A DNA stretch of 64,000 nt from Varanus komodoensis (taxonomy: Eukaryota; Chordata; Lepidosauria; Squamata; Varanidae): the NCBI RefSeq assembly GCF_004798865.1, contig NW_025335268.1:58222374-58286373 (forward strand). Reading direction: 5' to 3'. A model generated the notes under the pieces. It saw nothing but the letters and a program-made list of their open reading frames with translations. It had not been told where the DNA came from and searched no databases. The position numbers and the translations under genes are program-made. Shown here piece by piece: positions 57,050 through 64,000 of this stretch. The number at the start of each line of letters is the position of its first letter. Position 1 is the stretch's first letter.

Positions 57050-57800
57050 CGCGGGGTAGGTGTCCTTGTTGCGAGCAGGTTGCATCTTGGGACCGTCGCT
57101 CTTCCTTGTTAGCCTGAACCGCTGCTCGTAAGCAACCTTTCCACTGTGGTGTCCTGGCCCGGATTTACATAAAAGTGCGATCTTTGCATCGCCGGAGCTC
57201 TCGGAAGGGTGCTTGACGAGCGCGGGAGGCACTCTGCAATCCCTAATTAGTGATTTTTGTCCTCTTGTTACTGGGCTCAGCATCTCATGCAAATGAACTC
57301 TTCAGCGCAGGCACCATCACCCTCTCCCTGCTCCAGAATTAACTGACTCTTATCTTTAATGATATGCTACTGAACTTCGCCGAGCCCGGCTAGCTTTTTA
57401 TCTTGATTACTCTAATCAATAAGAAATGATAGAGTAGAATTATAAACTCTATTGGCTTTTTAAATGTTGCCGACAAGCCCTCTAGATAGAGACGCTTCCC
57501 TTTCATTGTTATTTATTAACACGATCTTCAGCTAACTGGGGATGCAAATAGGAAAATGAACAAGGGGGAATTATTACACGCCAGAGGGCCTCGCTGCCCC
57601 CCCGCCCCATTCCTCTTTCATGCTCACGTTAGAAATCCAGCTAGTTGATTAGTATCAGGCTGGGTAAGAACAAGACAAGACAACTTGGGCGGGGGCGGCC
57701 AGTGGGAAGGACAACAGAAAATGACCCCCCCTTTCCCCCGTCAGCCTGTCTTCATCCGTCCAGTTCCACTTCTACGATCTCTCTTGCCCTGCCTTGAAGG
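57050..57800. promoter_or_regulatory. Candidate POU/SOX/homeodomain enhancer at 57.3 kb
   Basis: Repeat-free 750-bp block with two perfect octamers ATGCAAAT (57287-57294 and 57542-57549), a SOX core ATTGTT (57505-57510), CTAATTAGTGATT, CTTTAATGATATGC and TTGATTACTCTAATCAATAAG, a mirrored homeodomain pair (57402-57422). POU and SOX proteins drive neural progenitor enhancers, which suits a role upstream of NR2E1. The link is inference. Confidence 0.55.
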
Positions 57801-58219
57801 TGATGCACTGCTCGTTTGAAAGATTTATGTTCGCTTCCTTTGCACTCTGAAGTGATGCAACAGAAGCCGGATACTTCTTAGGGCCCTTAAGAGCTAAACA
57901 AAAACAAAAGGAGCGAAATGGGCTTAGCCACAGTCAGAAAATGGGTTATCCAGAGAGCATCTGGGTTGGTTGGCTATAAATCGATCCATCAGCAACAGAA
58001 ACTAGTGAAAGTTATTGGCTGCATCAAAATGTTATATTCTTGGATTGTGTCCAGAGTCAGTCGTGCTTAGGGAGGAATGGAATTTGCCTCAGGAACATGA
58101 GATACAACTTCTGGAAGTTTTCCTCAAAAAGGTCAGGTGGCATAGCTCTGTTTTCTTCTCGCCTGACATTTGATAATTATGTCAGAGTATTTCCAAACCC
58201 CTAGGGTGTGTAACAGCAT
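57801..58219. other. Intergenic sequence, no call
   Basis: No repeat or coding signal recognised. Confidence 0.35.
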
Positions 58220-58345
58220 TTGAAACAATCTGGCAATCCATTTATTAGTCATATGTCAAAGTCAACTTGTGGTCAAAAGAATGGAGTGGAGGGCTCTTTC
58301 CAGCTGGCACGTGGGCCGCCAATTAAAAGCAGCAATCTTTTTTCT
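58220..58345. promoter_or_regulatory. Candidate conserved element with CACGTG E-box
   Basis: CCATTTATTAGTCATATGTC, GGCACGTGGGCC and GCCAATTAAAAGCAG motifs occur in repeat-free sequence. Short and tentative. Confidence 0.35.
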
Positions 58346-58358
58346 TTTTTCTTTTTAA

Positions 58359-58381
58359 ACCAAACCAAACCAAACCAAACC
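58359..58381. repeat. (AACCA)n microsatellite
   Basis: About four to five pentamer units of AACCA. Confidence 0.85.
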
Positions 58382-58959
58382 TGAAAATATCTACTGCACA
58401 TTTATGTAGAAGCCTGGCTATTCGATATCCTTCTTGTAAATCCATGAAAAACACTGGGCATCTTTAAAGAGCTGGGTAGTCTACATACTTTTAAGAATTT
58501 AAATTGAATATAAAAAGTGAAAGCATTAGAAAAGAACCATATTTGTTATAGAAACAAGATCAAGTTAGAGGTATCTGACCAAGAGTCAATAGAACGCAAG
58601 CCATATTAACAGGTTGTGATCTTCCCTGCATTAATCAATACTCAGCATGTTGTTTCCGAAAGATGCACACTGCACGCAACAAGATGCATCAAGACTGAGT
58701 GTTGCGAATGTCATAAAAACAAGAGAATCCTTAGCATCTATAGGACTAGTGTCACAATCTTATGCACACCCTTTGGGAGAACCCGTTGCACACACTCTGA
58801 TTCACCTCCAGGTCAATTGATCTATAGAATGCTTCAGTTTACTGGAATTTATTAGGCTGTATCATTTTTTTTTTTTTTTTTTGGTGCTGTGATCTCTCTT
58901 TGGAAAGGGCCTTCTGTATACAACGGATCTCATAAAATAGGTGTCTATAGCTGTCACTG
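58382..58959. other. Intergenic sequence with a poly-T run
   Basis: A run of about 17 T at 58865-58882. Nothing else is recognised. Confidence 0.4.
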
Positions 58960-59340
58960 GACTTCGCTGTTTTTTCCGACAGAAACTAAAAAGGCGACTT
59001 TTCGGCAATTCATGTAGTACAGCTCAGCCTGGCTGGTTAACAATATGCAGAAAGTTGTGTACTTGAGTGCTGCACTCCTCGATGTGGGGGAGGAGGGGCA
59101 CAAAGGGCTTAATGTAGCCAAATCATGTAGAAATCTCATCCTAGCAACATCCTCGTTATTAGGAATGATGACTAAACTGCCGGGATTATTCTGGACTGTA
59201 AGTTATCAAGAGCCCACTAATTTCACATTAAAACCCATTGACTGCAACAGCGTGATTGAAGGGTTTTTAACAATTAACATAATCAGAAAATGAGCGAAGA
59301 TAATTTTTATTCAACTCATTACTTTTTAATCAGTATTTCT
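58960..59340. promoter_or_regulatory. Candidate conserved enhancer at 59.1 kb
   Basis: Repeat-free stretch with GGCAATTCATGTAGTAC, GGTTAACAATATGC, CTTAATGTAGCC, GTTATTAGGAATGATG, ACTAATTTCACATTAAAACC and TTAACAATTAACATAATC. Sustained, dense AT-core motifs are typical of deeply conserved elements. Confidence 0.5.
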
Positions 59341-59785
59341 TTTAATTAATATCGTCTCGGAGAAAATAACCAATATATATATATATGAGAGATATCTCTA
59401 CTGCTGGTCCTGAATAACCATTTCAGCCGAGTACCTTTAAGGGGGGGAGAGAGTTGGGGAAGGCAGGAGGCGCCAAACAGGCAGCTCTTCATACACATCC
59501 ATCTTTCCAAGCAGGCTTACTTGTGAGTAAGTTCTCCCCTGCTCCATGAGCCCGATGCACCATATTTAAGAAATGAGTTTAGAACGCCACACCATGATTC
59601 CTAATTTTACCCTATTGATGAAAAGTGGATTTTTTCTTGTGTAATTAGCTGGAGCCCAAAAAGAGAATCTGCTGGTACTTCAGGAAAACTGTTTTGCTAA
59701 ACAGGTGTCAGGATTGTATCTATATTATTCATAGACAGGGGGAGGAAAAGTGTGGATCAGGCATCACAGGTGACATGGTCTCAGA
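59341..59785. other. Intergenic sequence, no call
   Basis: A short (AT)n stretch near 59374-59386; a palindromic-repeat trace (GCTTACTTGTGAGTAAG) at 59515-59531. Confidence 0.4.
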
Positions 59786-59870
59786 ACAATTCTAGGTATG
59801 CCTACTCAGAAGTAAGTCCTACTGCATGTAATGCGATGTATCCTCAGTGTGTACAGGACTTGCAGCCTCA
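59786..59870. repeat. Palindromic short repeat copy
   Basis: GCCTACTCAGAAGTAAGTCC, then GTGTGTACAGGACTTGCAGCC: both ends are present with a diverged middle. Confidence 0.6.
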
Positions 59871-60760
59871 TGAGTTTTCAAGATCGAAGTTGGCCTTGTT
59901 GCAAAGCTGGCTGAATACCAGAACGAAATATCTTTGAAGCTGTTTAAAGTGCTCACTGGCATTTGCAATGGCCCTTGGGTTCATGGATTTAGGGGCAGAG
60001 AAACAAGTGGGTTTTCTGTTTGTCTCCTTCTGACACTAATTTCTGAAGCTTTGAGAATGCAGGGGCCTTTGAGGAATTATCTGTCCAAAGGGGACAGTTT
60101 TGTACAATAAGGGTCCTTCAGGTTTAAACCAAGAAGTGATCAGATCAGATTTTTAGCACCGGAACCTCCGCTAGCCTCTCCCACGCAGCGTTTTTCACAT
60201 ATAATTTTTGCATTCATTTAAAAAGTGAATGTAATCAAGTTTTTTAAAAGCTAATCAATTTTTCTTCACTTCTTTCCTTGACTATTGAGTTCTCATTGAG
60301 AAAGCTTTTCTGAATCTGTAGCAACTCTTTGAAAGTTGGCTTGCAGTTAGAAACCAGCAAGATGAAAAAAGAAGACTGAAATGCCACCAGATACTTACTT
60401 TGTAAGAGTTGTCTTCTAGTGATTAGGGCTGAAGCTAGATTGGTTTCAGTAACTTAGGTGCCAAGTCAGTTGTTTTGTTTAGAGACTGTGGGAACAAGTT
60501 GAGGGATGTTGGATAAACACATATACTAAACGAGTTTATTAAATGAAAAAATCTCCTAATCTCATTGGTGAAAAATAGAACCAAAGTCGACCCCTGGTGG
60601 AAGAAACTGGAAAGGACACTTTTAATATCTGTCAGACATGTGCAATTTGGAAGGAGAGTCAAAGAGGAGAGAAACTACTGTAATCCACTTGTTACACAGA
60701 GGCTGATACAAGATGGAGTAAAGGAAATGAAGATAATCGGTGAATTCAGACATTTTCTTA
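59871..60760. other. Intergenic sequence, no call
   Basis: No repeat family or exon recognised. Confidence 0.35.
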
Positions 60761-60761
60761 C

Positions 60762-60855
60762 ATGGGCTGCAATCCTACTCACACTTACCTAGGAGTATGT
60801 GTCACTGGATTCAACTGGACTTAGTCCTTAAGAGAAATGCCTGAGATCATGCTGT
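60762..60855. repeat. Palindromic short repeat, near-complete copy
   Basis: The terminal block GGGCTGCAATCCTACTCACA, then CTTACCTAGGAGTATGTGTC, central GGATTCAACTGGACTTAG and a diverged right arm. It shows the expected outer terminus GGCTGCAATCCTA. Confidence 0.7.
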
Positions 60856-61299
60856 TGGGGTAAACCATAATGGGTTATTGAGTCCATCTCTTGTTGGACT
60901 AGGACTGTTGCACTGTTTTTCAAACAGTTTTTGAGTGGGGTTGATTTTTATATCTGGCAAAAATCACACTAAATTTACAAATAAGTCTGATATATATTTG
61001 TAGGTTTGCTGTTTCCTTTCTTGGTAACTTCCGTTTTGTTTTGTTTCATAGCTGTTAAGGCAAGGAGCTCTAAAAGACTCTCAATATAATCACTAAATTG
61101 CAATTCTTAAAGATATGGGAATGGATGGAGAAAGGAAGCCATGACTGTAACATGATGTTAAAATAGCTCACAGGTATGAGACAGTATTATCTAGAACTGA
61201 ACTTTCAAGACTGAACTTATTTTAGTTGGAAATTATTTTGCACAATGATGCTTCCCATCTTAAACATAACCATTTACCTATTATTTTGCCTTTTTTCAG
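60856..61299. other. Intergenic sequence, no call
   Basis: No repeat family or exon recognised. Confidence 0.35.
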
Positions 61300-61810
61300 T
61301 TGTACTTTGGTAAGCTTTGGTAAAAGGACTGGATGATGGCCAATAAACCAAAGCAGGATTTTGACAAGGCAGAAGTGCCATTTGTGGATGGCACAAATTC
61401 CAGAAGAAGTTGTTCTGTCAGTTAGGGAAAGATTGATGCACTCTGTAAAACAGAAGTTTCAGAGCCTGGGTGTTCTCCTGAACATACCTTTGTCACTAGA
61501 GGTCCAGCTGTGACTATTCCTGGACACAGATAATCTTTCTGCAGTTATCCAAGTAGCCTTCCAGATGCATTAATGCACTGGGACGGTCTTTAAAAAAAAG
61601 CCTAGAAGCTTCAATTAGTCCAGAGTACAGCTGCCAGATTTCCAATAGTTACCACTCATTTGGATCACATCTCACCAATTTCAAAAGAACTGCACTGGCT
61701 TTCCTGTTAATTTTTAAGCTCAGTTCAGAGTGCTGTATGAATCCTAAATGGTCTGGGTCCCAGGTAACTAAATGAGTACTGTGATGGATAAAGAGAAGGG
61801 GAGAGACTGT
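61300..61810 (+). mobile_element. L2-clade LINE fragment, end of reverse transcriptase
   Basis: Plus-strand pieces in order correspond to the KTEVLLVG region (CAAGGCAGAAGTGCCATTTG), the SLGVLLD block (GGGTGTTCTCCTG), then QSTAARFPIVTTHLDHISPI and SKELHWL (about 61617-61700), the conserved LVQNAAAR...HITPI...LHWLP motif. It contains several stops and frame breaks. Confidence 0.75.
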
Positions 61811-62610
61811 TCCATCTGTTACACTTGTTATATTAGGGGATCACCTCCCCAAAATTGTGATAGGGTACTACAAGTCAGGTTGAACAAGTTGGCACACTTA
61901 CTGCAAGAATTTTTAAACTGCAAAGACAATAATGCCATCCCTTAAACCCAGCTCTAGAAATATTAAACAATAAGGAGCTTTGAATTTTGTGCCAAATTTT
62001 GAGAACTTTCTTAAGATTATGAGCAATAGTACATGATAGAACACCCAGGCAAATGTAGCACACAGGGAAGATTTTATTAGTGAGAAATTCTAGAGGAATA
62101 AATCCTTTTGAACAAATGCAAACTGTATAAAAAGGATGAGAAAAGGGAAAAAGGAAGACTGAGGTAAAGAAAAGAATCAAATAACACATGGACTCACTAT
62201 TTTCATGCTTTCGTGGTTTTATTGTTGCACTTTTGGGGTTCTAGCAAAAAGATAGTATAAAAATGATACAAATACAGTACAACCTAATTAAATATATTTA
62301 CCTCCCTTGGCAGAATTGTGGGATTCAGAGTGTATGCAGAGATCTTTGCAAAGAAGATAGGCTGAAGGAGAGCAGCTTTTGAAGCCTGACTGAATAGTTC
62401 CAAAATGTAAAATACTATAGTGATCAGTAAGAGACCAGTAAAACTAGTATCTTAATGGGGATGGACTGTTCTGTCCAACAATGTAAGCAGTTGTGTCTTT
62501 GGTGTAAACTGGCCAGCCAGCCAATCAGAAATTTATTTGGAGCAGTGCTGCAGCACCTCAGGCCAAAGGCCCAATTCCAGGCTTCCTTGGGTCTCAGTCT
62601 GGCCCTCTGT
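61811..62610. other. Intergenic sequence, no call
   Basis: No gene recognised. The right part may belong to the 5' side of the following CR1 element, but I cannot set a boundary. Confidence 0.35.
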
Positions 62611-64000
62611 GGTTCCCTAGATGGCCACACCCCCTTCCTGACTCCTAGCTGAACAGATCAGAGGAAGCTGCTCTAGAGACTATTGGATACAAGCAACCAA
62701 GCTCCCAGAGAGCAAACCATCAGAGTGAATGAAGAGGGAGAGCCAACAGGAGTTTGGCAGTGGATTTCAGTGGGGGAAGGCCCTAAGCCCCCTCCCCTTC
62801 CCCCTTAGTTTTCTTCCTAGTAACACATTTACTGGTAGGATTCTGTTGTTAACCTTCAGGGAAGGCAAGAGAAAGCACTGTCAGGACCAGCAAGGTAAAA
62901 TCAAAAAGGTAGCAGAAAGAATAGACCGAGGAGATTCCCCAATGGTGGTGTAAGGTTGTGCAATGTTTGTTGTCTTGCCTGAGGCCAACATGGCCTTCAT
63001 GCAACAAGTGCAAGCTACTAGCCCTGTTGGAAGAAAACGTGAGAGCACTAGAGCAGGTGAGTGTCCACCCTCAAGAGAATAAGAGAAGATTAAGAGTTTT
63101 TAGATAGAGTGGTGGAATTGCAACAGCTAAGGGGAGTACTGGAGCTAGAAGAGCAACAGTAAGCTGAGGCAGAAGAGGAGAAGATAAGAGAAAATTAGGA
63201 GGATACTCTCTGGAAAAGGGTGAGAGTTAGGACCAGAATAACCAGAAGTACTAGAAGACACTGTAGAAGTGGAGCTATGGAACTGTTTTCAGTTTCTTGA
63301 GGATAAGACTGGAAGGCAGCCAGCAATGGAAGAACTACAATTCATTCTGTGCAAAACTGAGCAAGAAGCTAAAGGTCAACCAAAGGTGACAAGATAATAA
63401 GGCTTGCAAGAACAAGAACAGTGTTAGCTGTGAGAGATTCCTTGTTGCAAAGGATGAAAACACATGCATGTTGTGAATACTGTGGACTCATCAGGTATGC
63501 TATTTCCTTGCAGGACAGATTAGTGATGTAACTGAAGGCTTGCCAAGGCTCATAAAGCCCACTGACACATATCTCTTCCTTCTTATATGTGTGGGAACAA
63601 ATGACATGGTTAAATGGAGCTTTGAAGACATCATGTCAGACTTCAAAACCTGGGGGAGAAAAGTTAAGAACTTTGTGGTCCAGATAGTCTTTTCTTCAAT
63701 TTCTTGGAAGAGGAATAGACAGGAAAAGAAAAATATTCCAGGTTAATATCTGGCTGTGAAGGTGGTGCCAACATAAGAGATTTAGATTCTGGGACCATGG
63801 GCTACACTTCCTAGAAAATGGACTGCTGGCATGTGATGGGATGCACCTTACAAGGACTGGAAATAATGTGTGGCCACATCATGAAGTTTATCAGGAGGGC
63901 TTTAAACTGATTTATACTGAGGAGAGAGAAGTATACCTTGACATAGCAACTGACAAAAGCTTATGTACTACAACAGAGAAAGCAGCTTCAATACTGCCCT
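62610..64000 (+). mobile_element. CR1-type LINE, 5' region and ORF1 with esterase domain, cut by the window edge
   Basis: A G/A-rich 5' part (62640-62980) leads to CTTGCCTGAGGCCAACATGG, then a coiled-coil-like charged stretch (LLEENVRALEQ near 63025). A decayed esterase (SGNH-type) domain of CR1 ORF1 follows: AVRDSLLQR near 63430, then 63540-63720 with RLIKPTDTYLFLLICVGTND (GTND is the block III motif) and VQIVFSSI. The end (63760-63900) matches WLRRWC...GFLDHG...LL..DGxHLT...N. Stops and frame breaks are frequent, so it is inactive. ORF2 would lie beyond position 64000. Confidence 0.8.

Noticed and set aside
16201-64000. Exons of OSTM1 or SNX3, the usual NR2E1 neighbours in mammals
   Set aside because: No segment encodes recognisable parts of either protein; they probably lie beyond the window.
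1-64000. Endogenous retroviruses or LTR elements, CRISPR arrays, tRNA and rRNA genes
   Set aside because: No retroviral or LTR-element protein motif, paired long terminal repeats, regularly spaced repeats with unique spacers, or intact tRNA fold was seen. The tRNA-like heads present belong to SINEs.

Overview
The window looks like nuclear DNA from a squamate reptile (lizard or snake). It has a split vertebrate gene, remnants of CR1- and L2-type LINEs, MIR-like tRNA-derived SINEs, and many copies of a short palindromic repeat that I recognise as common in squamate genomes. No species call is possible from this sequence alone.

The only protein-coding gene I can support is NR2E1 (TLX/tailless), a nuclear receptor of neural and retinal stem cells, on the minus strand. 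Two coding exons are present. Exon 1 (15198-15222) encodes MSKPAGSTS plus one base. Exon 2 (5973-6118) completes residues 9-57, including the first zinc finger and the P-box. They join exactly in frame. Exon 3 onward is not in the first 5.97 kb and must lie beyond the left edge, so the window holds the 5' end of the gene, a 9.1-kb first intron and a long upstream flank.

Layout: 1-5972 is part of intron 2. 6119-15197 is intron 1, which has several CpG-rich blocks (about 7.3-8.3, 9.5-10.0 and 11.3-13.8 kb) and two strong conserved-element candidates. About 15.2-16.7 kb is the 5' UTR and CpG-island promoter, with a consensus CRE. From 16.7 kb to the right edge there is no protein-coding gene. 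This gene-free flank mixes repeats with islands of non-repetitive, homeobox/SOX/POU-motif-rich sequence that look like developmental enhancers (18.2, 32.0, 36.1, 39.9, 43.3-44.0, 47.9, 51.0-53.3, 57.1-57.8 and 59.0-59.3 kb). An orphan CpG island at 53.33-53.83 kb carries a perfect YY1-type AAAATGGCGGC motif and could be the promoter of an unannotated transcript. In mammals OSTM1 lies head-to-head with NR2E1; no OSTM1 exon is visible here.

Repeats: L2-clade LINE pieces at 19.8-20.4 (-), 29.0-30.6 (-), 37.9-38.3 (-), 40.8-41.1 (-) and 61.3-61.8 kb (+); CR1 pieces at 21.7-22.0 (+), 24.4 (-), 24.7-25.5 (+) and 62.6-64.0 kb (+, running off the window, with ORF1 esterase); scattered SINEs; microsatellites; and a 100-N assembly gap at 45780-45879. 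A retroposed sequence at about 34.34-34.82 kb sits inside a short interstitial telomere-like array and is flanked by a 10-bp direct repeat. I saw no endogenous retrovirus, LTR element, tRNA gene, rRNA gene or CRISPR array.
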